The notes below the pieces were generated by a model, which had not been told where the DNA came from, did not search any database, and saw only the letters and a program-made list of their open reading frames with translations. Shown one piece after another: positions 26,181 through 34,976 of a DNA stretch of 64,000 bases. Each line of letters starts with the position of its first letter. Position 1 is the stretch's first letter. This stretch comes from Opitutaceae bacterium. GTDB taxonomy: Bacteria > Verrucomicrobiota > Verrucomicrobiia > Opitutales > Opitutaceae. The stretch is taken from the NCBI GenBank assembly GCA_028281165.1, contig JANQKI010000266.1, forward strand, positions 17,266 through 81,265, given 5' to 3'. The position numbers and the translations under genes were made by a program.

Positions 26181-26852
26181 CTAGAATACAGGGACTCCTT
26201 GAAAAGCCGTTGGAAGCACTAGAAAGCGTCGAATCTCTTCCCCTTCATGGAAGAAAACGAGTTCCAGTCGCTGAGGATTAACATAGTCGCCATTAGCCTC
26301 TTTTCGCGGTTCCTCCTCAACTTCCCATTCGGCTTCCTCGTCCTCAGGATCTAAATACCAATAGCGAAAATCTTTCACAAAAGGCGATATCCGCGTCTTG
26401 CGAGGGTCTTTTTCTTCAAACTCTGCCTCAAGCCGGGAACGCCAGAGTAAGGACAAACCATCCTCTCTATCATAATGCAAAGAGCAAACGACATGAGGCA
26501 ACGGTTCTTCTTCCCAAACCAGCACCCCGGGGCTTCTCGCCAAATCGAAAGTCAGGAATTGCTCGGTTCCGTAAGTCTGTCCACCGCGCTGCAGCCAGTA
26601 GACAGGCGTCTCTGTTTGATCGGAAGAGACACGCATCCCAGCACTATCTATGGATTGTTGCAAAAATCTGGATACGCCGCGGACGTGTTTTTGAAAAAGC
26701 CAAACTTCGGCTCCTTGCCCCCAAACCATTCCCATGGAGAAGACGAAGGAGGTTCCCATCACTAGAATCCAGGCTCCAAAAAAAACGGCGAACATGACTT
26801 CAATCAGGGTGAAGCCTCTTCTATTCGCCTTAAAGTGACTCCATTTGCTCAT
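26181..26852 (-). CDS. gspJ: Type II secretion minor pseudopilin GspJ
   Basis: A 223-residue pseudopilin with the prepilin-peptidase site RRGFTLIEVMFAVF near residue 12 and a hydrophobic helix of about 20 residues. The rest is a soluble domain with an acidic tract (DPEDEEAEWEVEEEPRKEANG). Order and size match GspJ of the tip complex. It overlaps gspI by four bases and precedes gspK by two bases. Confidence 0.8.
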   Translation of the reverse strand: MSKWSHFKANRRGFTLIEVMFAVFFGAWILVMGTSFVFSMGMVWGQGAEVWLFQKHVRGVSRFLQQSIDSAGMRVSSDQTETPVYWLQRGGQTYGTEQFLTFDLARSPGVLVWEEEPLPHVVCSLHYDREDGLSLLWRSRLEAEFEEKDPRKTRISPFVKDFRYWYLDPEDEEAEWEVEEEPRKEANGDYVNPQRLELVFFHEGEEIRRFLVLPTAFQGVPVF

Positions 26853-27349
26853 TCCAGTCCCGCTTGTTGAGCGAGTAGTCGATCTCGTGTTTCGGCTCGC
26901 AGGGCGTCTCGTTCGCTAGGCTCCGACCAAGTAGGGCGCGTCAGGTAATAAGTTTCTTCGACTTCGCGCGGTTCTTCTTCGCCCTCTTCGTTAGTTGGAT
27001 TCAGCACCACCAGAAGCTTAACTTTGAACAGATCAGCAACCAAGGTCGGCTCGTATTCGACTTTCCAAGACGCAAGACCGTGGCTTCCTGTTGGAACTTC
27101 TCCTCCTTCTTCAAGCTCTTGCGAGTCCTGAATCATCAAAGCCGCCTGGCGAATCATGGTCATATCCTGTTCGTAAGCCTGGTCGACCTGCACCGTTTCA
27201 AATGAGGTTATCACGTTGACATAGGACGAGGCGAATACAGCTGCGGCTACAACGAAGAGCGAGAGCGAGAGGATAACCTCGACAATCGTAAAGCCAGAAT
27301 GAGAGGCCTCCTTACCAAAATAACCAGACTGATTCCTAACTTCTCTCAT
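26849..27349 (-). CDS. gspI: Type II secretion minor pseudopilin GspI
   Basis: A 166-residue pseudopilin from the ATG at 27349, which overlaps the gspH stop by 14 bases; an upstream start at 27391 is possible but would lengthen the leader. The prepilin cleavage region is SHSGFTIVEVILSLSLFVVAAAVFASSY. The C-terminal domain contains an acidic insertion (NEEGEEEPREVEETYYL). Position between gspH and gspJ supports GspI. Confidence 0.78.
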   Translation of the reverse strand: MREVRNQSGYFGKEASHSGFTIVEVILSLSLFVVAAAVFASSYVNVITSFETVQVDQAYEQDMTMIRQAALMIQDSQELEEGGEVPTGSHGLASWKVEYEPTLVADLFKVKLLVVLNPTNEEGEEEPREVEETYYLTRPTWSEPSERDALRAETRDRLLAQQAGLE

Positions 27350-27881
27350 TTTCGTCTGTTGGAACCAACTCCGCTCCCGTCCAGGGATCAATTTTCAGGT
27401 TATTGGTGTAACCAGAGACTGTAAGGTCTATCATGAAAGGCGTACAGGTCCCGTCTGGAAAAAACCTGACGCGCTCGATTTCCCGCGAAGTTATGAGCTG
27501 CCCTCGCACCAGATAGGCTCCGTTTTGAGGCAGCTCTTCTTGAAACGCTACCTCGATTTCAGGATCACCATCCATCTCATTGGTATTTATAGAGAAGGTT
27601 TCCCGTTCCTCGCCAGAGGAGATCACAAAAGCTAAAGCTTCGTCGTCATACGAGAGAATATAGGGCTTCTGCAAAAACACCGAATTCTGCTTTGCATTTT
27701 CAACGGCTTTCCAAAAGGCGTCCTCCAGGATCTCAGCTTCTGTTTGCTTTAACAAAGTATCGATTCTCAAGACGAAAATCGAAGTGAACATAGCGATCAT
27801 CGCTATGACCAAAAGCATTTCGATCAAGGTGAAGCCAGAGCGAGAAATCTCTAATTTCTGTTTCGTATCTCTATAAAACAT
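27336..27881 (-). CDS. gspH: Type II secretion minor pseudopilin GspH
   Basis: A 181-residue pseudopilin with cleavage site SRSGFTLIEMLLVIAMIAMF. The start ATG at 27881 is preferred over 27917 because GGAGAGGAG lies directly upstream and gives a normal short leader (MFYRDTKQKLEISRSG). The C-terminal part reads as a beta-rich GspH domain (FFPDGTCTPFMIDLTV). It follows gspG by 28 bases. Confidence 0.8.
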   Translation of the reverse strand: MFYRDTKQKLEISRSGFTLIEMLLVIAMIAMFTSIFVLRIDTLLKQTEAEILEDAFWKAVENAKQNSVFLQKPYILSYDDEALAFVISSGEERETFSINTNEMDGDPEIEVAFQEELPQNGAYLVRGQLITSREIERVRFFPDGTCTPFMIDLTVSGYTNNLKIDPWTGAELVPTDENERS

Positions 27882-27909
27882 CTCCTCTCCACCAGAAAGC
27901 GCGCACCCA

Positions 27910-28359
27910 TTATTCAATCTCCCAATTCCCTATATCATCGGCCGACTCCACTTTGTCAGGGCCAAGGGAATACAAATCATAGCCACGCTGATTTCTTGTA
28001 CCAGGATAGCGATACTTCAGCTCGCTTTGCCAAGGATCCAATAAGTCATCCTTTTTCGTTATGTAAGGGCCCTTCCATCTGCCACGATCGCTTTCGGGAG
28101 CTTGCAACAACGCTATCAGGCCCTCCTCCGTAGAGGGATAAGTGCCCATGTGCATCTTATAGGTGGTCAGAGGAGTAGAGAAGGATACGTTAACCTTGTG
28201 ACGAGCGATTTCCTCTTGGTTGCCTCCGAAGATGGAATCCACATTGAAGATAACAAGGCTCGCCAGCATGACGATGAGGCCGATAACCAAAATCATCTCG
28301 ACCAGTGTGAAGCCTTCTTTTCCTGACAAAGCGCGACGCTCGGTATTCATTTTCTTCAT
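27910..28359 (-). CDS. gspG: Type II secretion major pseudopilin GspG
   Basis: A 149-residue major pseudopilin and first gene of the operon. The prepilin site is GKEGFTLVEMILVIGLIVML. Downstream are the family hallmarks TYPSTEEGLIALL, WKGPYI, DPWQSELKYRYPG and YDLYSLGPD, the last forming the calcium-binding loop. No strong Shine-Dalgarno sequence precedes the ATG at 28359; the second ATG, four codons in, follows GAAGAAA. Confidence 0.93.
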   Translation of the reverse strand: MKKMNTERRALSGKEGFTLVEMILVIGLIVMLASLVIFNVDSIFGGNQEEIARHKVNVSFSTPLTTYKMHMGTYPSTEEGLIALLQAPESDRGRWKGPYITKKDDLLDPWQSELKYRYPGTRNQRGYDLYSLGPDKVESADDIGNWEIE

Positions 28360-28702
28360 ATTGATTGTTGCTCTATAGAGTAGCCCATTTGATGGAAAAA
28401 CAAGGTAGGTTAACGCTCTCTCAACGAGTTAGGCAATGCTGCGGTTTCAATAAATTAGCCCATACCCCTATTGTCAGGTTTAAGACGTCGAAGGTTCGAT
28501 TGAACGTCTATTTTTCTTTATAATAATCCTTTGCCAGGCCAAACCACCCATCCAGTAGGCAATTCGCGCTCCGATCTAGGCAAGATTGCCCTGAAAATCA
28601 AGTTAGAGCAGATGGGCAAATTTTGCTTAAACTCATTAACTATTATTAATCAATAGCTTATGTAGTTGGCATGCGAAAAGCTATGCAAGATGCGAATTAA
28701 TC
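28360..28702. other. 343-bp divergent intergenic region
   Basis: Holds the candidate gsp promoter and an inverted repeat, AGACGT...ACGTCT with an inner CGAA/TTCG pair (about 28483-28509), followed by ATTTTTCTTT. That would be terminator-like on the plus strand, although no plus-strand gene ends nearby. An AT-rich block (CATTAACTATTATTAATCAAT) precedes the gene at 28703 and may carry its promoter. Confidence 0.4.
28449..28477 (-). promoter_or_regulatory. Possible sigma-70-type promoter for the gsp operon
   Basis: On the minus strand CTGACA (28477-28472) and TTTATT (28454-28449) are separated by 17 bases, about 90 bases upstream of gspG. The hexamers match consensus 5/6 and 4/6. The divergent gene at 28703 shares this intergenic region. 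Confidence 0.35.
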
Positions 28703-29287
28703 ATGATCGCATCGAACAAAGTTACGGAAAGAGCTCAGAAGCGCTGGAATCTCATAGTAGACCGCTTTCGAGCAGCATGCGTTCTCAACCGGGAGAAACG
28801 CTACGAAGAATCGAAGCGGATCATAAGAAAGGAACTACCACTTCTCATTAAGGCTTGGATGCAATTGCTTCCAGCGTCGATGAAGCAAGATGCCAAGGCG
28901 GATCTGCGCGACATGTTCGATCGCGAACAAGCGCTGGTCGATCAAGGCATGAGACTCAAGAGGGTGTTCAAAGATACGCTAGTCAACAGCATCATTCCCA
29001 AAGTCGAAGCCCGCATCGCCGCCAAGTACCGCTCGCTCTATATCAGCGGATACGATCGCCGCAAAGAGGAACGCGAAAGCGAGGACAACCAGACCTCATG
29101 GGTAAGCCCCTCCTACAGTCAACCGAGGGAGCGGCGCGTGAAGCTGGATGACGTCAGCGAGATGATTGACGAACTGCAAAGGGACGAGGTCGAGGAGAAG
29201 GAGAATTTGGCTGATAAGCTAGTCAACCTCGAGGACATCGTTGGCCGCATGAAGGAGAACAACATCAAGCCAATACTCGCAAGCTAA
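28703..29287 (+). CDS. Conserved-looking protein of unknown function next to the actin-like gene
   Basis: A 194-residue, highly charged and almost entirely helical protein without membrane segments or cysteines apart from one (RAACVLN). The N-terminal two thirds (about 1-120) look like a helical bundle (RWNLIVDRFRAACVLNREKRYEESKRIIRKELP). The C-terminus (about 148-190) is a probable coiled coil (ELQRDEVEEKENLADKLVNLEDIVGRMKENN). It lies 51 bases upstream of the MamK/MreB-like actin on the same strand, so it may be a partner or regulator of that filament. No family recognised. Confidence 0.65.
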   Translation: MIASNKVTERAQKRWNLIVDRFRAACVLNREKRYEESKRIIRKELPLLIKAWMQLLPASMKQDAKADLRDMFDREQALVDQGMRLKRVFKDTLVNSIIPKVEARIAAKYRSLYISGYDRRKEERESEDNQTSWVSPSYSQPRERRVKLDDVSEMIDELQRDEVEEKENLADKLVNLEDIVGRMKENNIKPILAS

Positions 29288-29338
29288 GCTTCTGCCCAAT
29301 CGGATTTACGGAACCATATCTAAAGGAACTCACCACAA

Positions 29339-30454
29339 ATGAAAACAAAAACAAGATCAGCTACTAAAGCGAAGAAATCCTCGGGGATCTCAACTGATCT
29401 CCTCCTAGTCGGTCTCGATCTAGGCACCAACACCACCTGCATCCAATCCGCAAAAACGGGAAGCAGCAAAACGGAAACCCTGGAGCTAATCCCCTCGATC
29501 GTTGGCTACACAACGGAGGGCATCCTTCCAGGCATCATACCCGGCGACGCCAACACATTGTTCGGCGACATGGCCCTCAAGTACAAACTCCACTTGAATC
29601 TCGTTCAGCCATTGAAAGATGGCGTCATTGAGGACATGGACGCGGCTCGCGACTTCCTCAAGCACCTCAAAGAAGTTTTAAACGTTTCTCCAGACGCTGA
29701 AATCAGAGCTGTCATTGGCATGCCTGCCAACGCAACCGCTGAATCGCATGAAAACATCCGCCTCGCGGTCACTGGCGTATTCGACAAGGTTATCCTTATT
29801 CCAGAGCCATTCTTGGCAGCTTTAGGAAGCCGCGAAGAAAGAAACCTTCTCAAAGCGGATTACGTCGATCCGGTTTGCAATTCTCTCTTTGTCGATATCG
29901 GCGCGGGCTCCACTGACGTTTGCTTGGTACAAGGGTACTACCCTTCAGCGGAGGATCAAATCAGCTTCAATTTCGCAGGTGATTCTGTCGACTTGCAGAT
30001 TCAAGAGGCGGTTCTCGCACGTTATCCAGATAGTCAAATTTCCATCAGCAAGTGCCGCGAAATTAAGGAAAAGCATTCCTACGTGAAGGGAGCGCAAAAC
30101 ACTATCCTCGCTCCTGTTATGATAGGCGGCAAAATCAAGAAGCTCGAAGTGGCCGACGCGGTTGGCCAAGCCTGCGATACTCTTCTCGAGAAGGTCTACG
30201 AAGCGGTACGCGCTCTGATCGTAAAAGCCGATCCAGACAGTATTCCAGACTTGTTGCAGAATATTATCATCACGGGCGGCGGCAGCATGATCAAGGGACT
30301 CGATAAAGCCCTGCAAGATATGCTGACCGAGGAAGGCTTCGAAGGCTGCAAGGTGCGCTCGGTAGGTAAGACCTACAAGACTCGCGTCTCTGACGGAGCC
30401 ATGAAAGCGGCCTTCCAAGCGAAGGAACGCCAATGGCAAACACTTTTAAGGTAG
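29339..30454 (+). CDS. MamK/MreB-like bacterial actin
   Basis: A 371-residue actin-fold ATPase. Phosphate-1 motif GLDLGTNTT (about 25-33), the MreB-like connector VQPLKDGVIEDMDAARDFL, phosphate-2 VDIGAGSTDVCLV (about 185-197) and adenosine motif IIITGGGSMIKGLDKAL (about 303-319) are all present. A basic N-terminal tail (KTKTRSATKAKK) precedes the fold. The sequence reads closer to MamK-type actins than to the cell-shape MreB, and the usual mreC/mreD/rodA neighbours are missing. No magnetosome genes are seen either, so a different cytoskeletal or positioning role is likely. AAAGGA (29322-29327) precedes the ATG. Confidence 0.8.
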   Translation: MKTKTRSATKAKKSSGISTDLLLVGLDLGTNTTCIQSAKTGSSKTETLELIPSIVGYTTEGILPGIIPGDANTLFGDMALKYKLHLNLVQPLKDGVIEDMDAARDFLKHLKEVLNVSPDAEIRAVIGMPANATAESHENIRLAVTGVFDKVILIPEPFLAALGSREERNLLKADYVDPVCNSLFVDIGAGSTDVCLVQGYYPSAEDQISFNFAGDSVDLQIQEAVLARYPDSQISISKCREIKEKHSYVKGAQNTILAPVMIGGKIKKLEVADAVGQACDTLLEKVYEAVRALIVKADPDSIPDLLQNIIITGGGSMIKGLDKALQDMLTEEGFEGCKVRSVGKTYKTRVSDGAMKAAFQAKERQWQTLLR

Positions 30455-30511
30455 TAAGTTAGGGTTAAGTTCAGGTTGTCCACAGATTTTTGTGGTGCAG
30501 GAATAGGATGG

Positions 30512-30540
30512 CGGGCTCTGGAAACGGAGCCCGTCTTTTC
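30512..30540 (+). terminator. Intrinsic terminator after the actin-like gene
   Basis: A 7-bp stem CGGGCTC/GAGCCCG with an 8-base loop is followed by TCTTTTCCTT, 57 bases after the stop codon. Confidence 0.75.
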
Positions 30541-30797
30541 CTTGGATTTTTGGCCTTCATAAGCCAGATAAGCTATAAAGAGATGACCCCAAGCGAGTTA
30601 TCTCATTCATTATTAAATAGGTACGAAATAGAGGAAACACTGGTGGCAAGGGAACGGAGTTTCTGGCTTCTGTTGCTCAGATACGGGATGGAGCCGAGAG
30701 ATTAAAAAGGCTCGATTGACTAAGGTTTAAGACGGAATCGCGCTTAAGAAATAATCTCCGTGACCGTAGAAGAACAAAGCAACAAGAAGTTCACAGA

Positions 30798-31436
30798 ATG
30801 AAAAGCGTCGTAATTATAGAAGATCAAACCGCAGTTAGAGAAATGGTTTCCGAGTTCATCTCAATGATGGCCGGATACGAGATTGTGGGTTCTTTCGGTA
30901 ATGGCGAAGATGGTTTGCAGGGATGCATAAAGCTAAAGCCTGAAATCGTGATCCTCGATGTTGGTCTACCCGAGCTAAGCGGAACGGAAGTATTGCGCGG
31001 TCTCACCCTCCATGTACCAGGAGTCAAAGTTCTCGTCTTCTCCGGAAGAGCGAGTTCTTCGAATATTCGCGAACTGCTTTCAGCCGGAGCTCAAGGCTAC
31101 GTCGATAAGATGGACGGATTCGAAGAGTTCAAGAAGGCCCTGGATATCATTTCCGGCGGTGGCACTTTCATTGGACCGAAGATGGCCAGCGTTATGCGCT
31201 CACTCATCTTGAATCCTGACGCAGGTTCTAGCGAAATCCCGCTTTCAGATCGTGAAAAGCAAATCCTCCAGCTTGTAGCCGAGAGCTATTCCACAAAAGA
31301 GATCGCAGCTCGTCTCAACATCAGCGTGCGCACGGTAGATAACCACCGCACCAATATCATGAGAAAGCTCAATCTCCACGATGTGGCTGCCCTAACGCGT
31401 TATGCGATCAAGAACGATCTCATCTCGCTTAATTAG
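30798..31436 (+). CDS. NarL/FixJ-type response regulator
   Basis: A 212-residue two-domain regulator. The receiver domain has the acidic pair in IIEDQ, phospho-acceptor D54 in VILDVGLPELSG and K104 in YVDK. A LuxR-type helix-turn-helix occupies residues 150-205 (LSDREKQILQLVAESYSTKEIAARLNISVRTVDNHRTNIMRKL). It probably binds DNA as a phosphorylated dimer. The hybrid kinase about 150 bases downstream on the same strand is the obvious partner, although a hairpin between them suggests separate transcription. Confidence 0.88.
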   Translation: MKSVVIIEDQTAVREMVSEFISMMAGYEIVGSFGNGEDGLQGCIKLKPEIVILDVGLPELSGTEVLRGLTLHVPGVKVLVFSGRASSSNIRELLSAGAQGYVDKMDGFEEFKKALDIISGGGTFIGPKMASVMRSLILNPDAGSSEIPLSDREKQILQLVAESYSTKEIAARLNISVRTVDNHRTNIMRKLNLHDVAALTRYAIKNDLISLN

Positions 31437-31523
31437 GCAGTCGTCCAAAATCCTATTCCCCTTTCAACCACTCAAAAATTTCATATCTCGCTTATTAAGC
31501 CTAGGTAGATGTTTCTCTTAAGG

Positions 31524-31558
31524 CCGCGCCGCGAGGAAAGCTCGTCGCGCGGTTCTTT
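31524..31558 (+). terminator. Likely intrinsic terminator between response regulator and kinase genes
   Basis: A GC-rich inverted repeat, CCGCGCCGCGAG / CTCGTCGCGCGG with a GAAAG loop, is followed by TTCTTT. It lies about 90 bases after the response-regulator stop and upstream of the preferred kinase start, which argues against translation from the earlier ATG at 31509. Confidence 0.6.
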
Positions 31559-31583
31559 GCTAAAGGGACTTAGCCTGATTCTC

Positions 31584-33875
31584 ATGACCACGGATGGTAT
31601 GATATCTAAGCTTAAGTCGAAAGCTCGCGACCGTATCGCGAAAATTTCGATACACACCCGTAATTTGACCTTGGAAGGATCAGAGTCGGTAAAAATCGTA
31701 TCCAAATACTCATTGATCCTGACTCCTATCGTAGCTCTAGTTGCAGGTTTTCATGAGAATGTTGATATCCTAGACGGAGCGCTGATCTGCTCAATGGGTT
31801 CATTTCTGTTCGGCAATTCGACCCGACAGAAGAAGTCGAAAAGCTCCGAATCCATTGCAGAAGAACAGGGCAGGGGGATTGAAAAGAGCGATTCAGTCGA
31901 TCAATCTTCAACTTTCAGTCCCGGAATAAACTGGAGGCTATTCGCAGACATGAGTCTGCCGGGAGAGAACGCCTCCTATTCCTTGCACGATGGAAACGGA
32001 AAGTTTCTTGATGCCGCAGCCAACTGCGAAAGTGTCTGGGGGCAAAATCTTCGCAGCTTGTTGGATCAATCCATTTCGGAGTTAGCCGGAGACGATAAAT
32101 CGATCAACGAATGGCTAATCAGTCTAGATGGCGAACAGAAGACCGAAGTTTACTCAATCAAGACAAGCGATAAAAGGTCATTGGATTTAAAGAAAATACC
32201 GCTCTTCATCTCAAACGATCAGAATAAAACGCAGATTGTCGTAAAAGCTGCTCCGCAAAGTGGATACAAAAAACAAGAAGCCCTTCAGAAAACCCTGGGA
32301 TTCGAGTCAACCCTTACAGATGTCGACCTGCTTGAAGTAAGTATCGAACTGATACACGAGAGTGTCGTCATCCTTAAAAAAACAGACCAAGCCTATCAAA
32401 TCTGCTTTGTTAATCAGGCATTCCAGGAAATGACAGGGTTGGGATCTACGCAAGTCGCTGGCAAAAGCCTTTCCTGCCTTAAAGGTCCAGACACCAGTGC
32501 GGAGAGTTTCAAGCATCTCGAGTCAGCGATAGATCTAGAAGAAGAAGCCGAAACTGAATTGATCTTGTATCGAGAAGATGGAGCCAAATTTTGGAGTAAA
32601 ACGCGTGTATGTCCACTAAGGGATACAACAGGCAAAGCAGACTATTTTGTAGCTATTCTAGAAGATTCCACAGAACTGAAGAGCTATGCCGAAGAGCTGG
32701 CGTCTAAAAATTCGGAGTTGGAGGAGGCCCTCGAAAATCTGAAGCAAACGCAAAGAGCCGTTATCCAGCAGGAAAATCTCCGGGCAATTGGACAGATGGC
32801 CAGCGGCATCGCCCACGATTTCAATAATCTCTTAGCTCCGATTCTCGGTTTCTCCGAACTTTTGCTAAATGTCGCTCCCGAGGACAGAGACGAAGAAAAA
32901 CTCAAATCGTACTTGGAGAAGATCCAAGTCGCCGCTCAAGATGGCGCAGCCGTTGTCAGTCGTCTACGGGAACTCTACCGTTCGCAAAACAACACGGAAG
33001 AGTATGTTAAAATCAAGCCGGAAGAACTCGTCTGGCAGGTCAAAGAGCTGACAAAACACCGCTGGAAGAATCAAGCCGAAGCGGCCGGCATCACTATAGA
33101 ATTCGAAACTAACGTTAACTCGCATCGCTGTATCAAAGCTAATGAGTCTGAAATACGGCAGGTGCTCACTAATTTGGTCATAAATGCCGTGGATGCGATA
33201 AGCGAAGACGGCAAGATCAGTATTAACGTTGAAGATCATGGGGAGAATCTTCGTATTTCCGTTTGTGATACAGGAAGCGGGATGCCGAAAGATGCTCAGA
33301 AAAATTGCCTCGAACCCTTTTATACAACCAAAGGCAAGCTTGGAACAGGCTTAGGGTTGTCAATCGTCGTTGGCGTTGTAAAGCGCCATAACGGCGAATT
33401 CAAAATAGAATCGGAAGAAGGCAAAGGAACCAACATCACCATCGACTTTCCCGCTCTCGAGCCAGACCGCGAAGACGAGGCGAACGAGAATGAGGCAAGC
33501 TTTTCCAATTCGCTGAAAATCATGCTAGTCGACGATGAAGAGGTGCTCCTCGAAGTAATTTCCGAACTGCTCGGAAACGGCGGCCATGACGTGGAAAAGT
33601 TTTCTAATCCCAAAGCAGCTTTGGAAGCATTCGGCAAAAACAGCTATGATCTTGTCATCACCGATCGAGCCATGCCAGGCATGAGCGGCGATCAGCTTGC
33701 AGCGGAAATAAAGGCCTTTAACTCAAATACGCCAGTCTATATGGTAACTGGTTTTGGAGACGTCATCAAGGAATCAGGGGAAAAGCTCTCGAATATCGAC
33801 GAGGTATTAGGAAAACCAGTACCACTTGATGTTCTGAATAAGAAAATTTCTGAGCTTGTATCTGGAAGAAACTAG
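31584..33875 (+). CDS. Hybrid sensor histidine kinase with PAS and receiver domains
   Basis: A 763-residue protein from the ATG at 31584 (an ATG at 31509 lies upstream of a terminator-like hairpin). One or two hydrophobic segments near residues 45-80 are followed by a weakly conserved region. A PAS domain lies at about 245-360 (FVNQAFQEMTGLGSTQVAGKSLS) and a coiled linker next. The kinase core has phospho-histidine H411 in GIAHDFNNLLAPILGFSELL, N-box NLVINAVDAI, CDTGSGMP and TGLGLSIV. The C-terminal receiver has acceptor D694 in LVITDRAMPGMSG. The NtrB/CckA-like H-box and terminal receiver suggest phosphorelay to or from another protein, plausibly the adjacent NarL-type regulator. Confidence 0.88.
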   Translation: MTTDGMISKLKSKARDRIAKISIHTRNLTLEGSESVKIVSKYSLILTPIVALVAGFHENVDILDGALICSMGSFLFGNSTRQKKSKSSESIAEEQGRGIEKSDSVDQSSTFSPGINWRLFADMSLPGENASYSLHDGNGKFLDAAANCESVWGQNLRSLLDQSISELAGDDKSINEWLISLDGEQKTEVYSIKTSDKRSLDLKKIPLFISNDQNKTQIVVKAAPQSGYKKQEALQKTLGFESTLTDVDLLEVSIELIHESVVILKKTDQAYQICFVNQAFQEMTGLGSTQVAGKSLSCLKGPDTSAESFKHLESAIDLEEEAETELILYREDGAKFWSKTRVCPLRDTTGKADYFVAILEDSTELKSYAEELASKNSELEEALENLKQTQRAVIQQENLRAIGQMASGIAHDFNNLLAPILGFSELLLNVAPEDRDEEKLKSYLEKIQVAAQDGAAVVSRLRELYRSQNNTEEYVKIKPEELVWQVKELTKHRWKNQAEAAGITIEFETNVNSHRCIKANESEIRQVLTNLVINAVDAISEDGKISINVEDHGENLRISVCDTGSGMPKDAQKNCLEPFYTTKGKLGTGLGLSIVVGVVKRHNGEFKIESEEGKGTNITIDFPALEPDREDEANENEASFSNSLKIMLVDDEEVLLEVISELLGNGGHDVEKFSNPKAALEAFGKNSYDLVITDRAMPGMSGDQLAAEIKAFNSNTPVYMVTGFGDVIKESGEKLSNIDEVLGKPVPLDVLNKKISELVSGRN

Positions 33876-33881
33876 CCCGCT

Positions 33882-34802
33882 CTATAAAAAGAAGTTCCGC
33901 TGACGATCGCTAATAGGAATTTCCGCTCTCTCCATAACTTTCAGAAAGTCTTCCCAAGCAGCTCGTTTGTCGCGATTGGTGTTGTTGCGGAGCAAATACG
34001 AGGGATGGTAAGTTGGCAAAACCGGAGTTCCCGCGAAATCCTGCCATTGACCCTTGACCTCGCGCAGACTTCGAAAGGCATTCGACCCGAGCAGCCCCTT
34101 TGCAGCGGTGGCTCCTAAGGCAACGATCAACTTCGGCTGGACAACCTCGACTTGGGCCTTCAGGTACGGCAGGCAAAAAGCCATCTCCTCTGAAGTCGGT
34201 GGACGATTGCCGATGCGCGAGGGGAGCTCAGGACGCCAATTCATTATGTTGCCGATATAAACCTGTTCCCGTTGCAGACCCATAGCTTGAATCATCTTGT
34301 TCAAAAGCTGACCTGCCTTGCCTACGAAGGGTTCGCCCTGCTCTTCTTCATCAGCTCCCGGAGCTTCGCCGCAAAAGAGAATGTCCGCATCGATATTGCC
34401 GACTCCAAAGACGATTTTGTATCCAGATCTCACATGTTCGTTACAAGTAGGGCAACCAAGCACTATTTCTCGCAAAGCTTCCCAACGTTCCCGTTTAGAG
34501 CCTTCAGGCAAGACAAACTGAGGCGGTGACGGCAAACCGGAATCTTTGCTTTCAGCTTGGCTGAAAGGCGCTGCTTTGGATTGATCCTTGAGCAGACTAT
34601 CAAACTCCACCCCTTTAGCCGACCTGATTTTCTCGGGGATGGAAGCGATTGCCGTTTCCGCCTCTTTTTTGGCCGCATCCGAGGGAGAATCCACAAAACT
34701 CCTCAATGCCTGTATCGTGCCTTCCGATACGTAAACGCTCTCGACACCCGTTTTTTTTAGACGCCTTAACTCGTCGACAATGGAAAGTACCGCTGTTCTC
34801 AT
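33882..34802 (-). CDS. Uracil-DNA glycosylase, family 4-like
   Basis: A 306-residue protein with a poorly conserved N-terminal extension of about 110 residues and a C-terminal glycosylase domain. Motif 1 is GEAPGADEEEQGEPFVG, followed by KAGQLLNKMIQAMGL, and the second conserved motif is the histidine region TYHPSYLLRN. Family 4 enzymes hold a 4Fe-4S cluster with four cysteines. Here CPTC and the later cysteine in MAFCLPYL are present, but the cysteine usually found in a KCRPP-type motif is replaced (MNWRPELP). The gene is convergent with the kinase gene, ending six bases from its stop. Confidence 0.83.
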   Translation of the reverse strand: MRTAVLSIVDELRRLKKTGVESVYVSEGTIQALRSFVDSPSDAAKKEAETAIASIPEKIRSAKGVEFDSLLKDQSKAAPFSQAESKDSGLPSPPQFVLPEGSKRERWEALREIVLGCPTCNEHVRSGYKIVFGVGNIDADILFCGEAPGADEEEQGEPFVGKAGQLLNKMIQAMGLQREQVYIGNIMNWRPELPSRIGNRPPTSEEMAFCLPYLKAQVEVVQPKLIVALGATAAKGLLGSNAFRSLREVKGQWQDFAGTPVLPTYHPSYLLRNNTNRDKRAAWEDFLKVMERAEIPISDRQRNFFL

Positions 34803-34821
34803 TTCTTTGAATATCTAAACG

Positions 34822-34953
34822 CAACCGCAAAATTCACAAGACTCGCAAAACAATAACTTCCATACACACTCGCAAGTAAGCTTTACGATTTATACATGGA
34901 TTCGATACTTGCTTAATGGGATTTTTTTGCGCCTTCTGCGAATCTTGTGGTTA
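34822..34953. repeat. Imperfect inverted repeat flanking a short spacer
   Basis: The left arm (about 34822-34854, AACCGCAAAATTCACAAG...) and the reverse complement of the right arm (about 34919-34953, AACCACAAGATTCGCAGAAG...) are clearly related, including the trailing GCAAAA. It fills the gap between ribE and the glycosylase gene, both on the minus strand, and resembles dispersed intergenic repeats. It could also act as a transcription barrier. Confidence 0.5.
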
Positions 34954-34976
34954 AACATAATTCGAGAATCATCTCA

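Noticed and set aside
30490..30705. 71-codon plus-strand frame after the actin-like gene
   Set aside because: It spans the intrinsic terminator at 30512-30540 and has no recognisable features.
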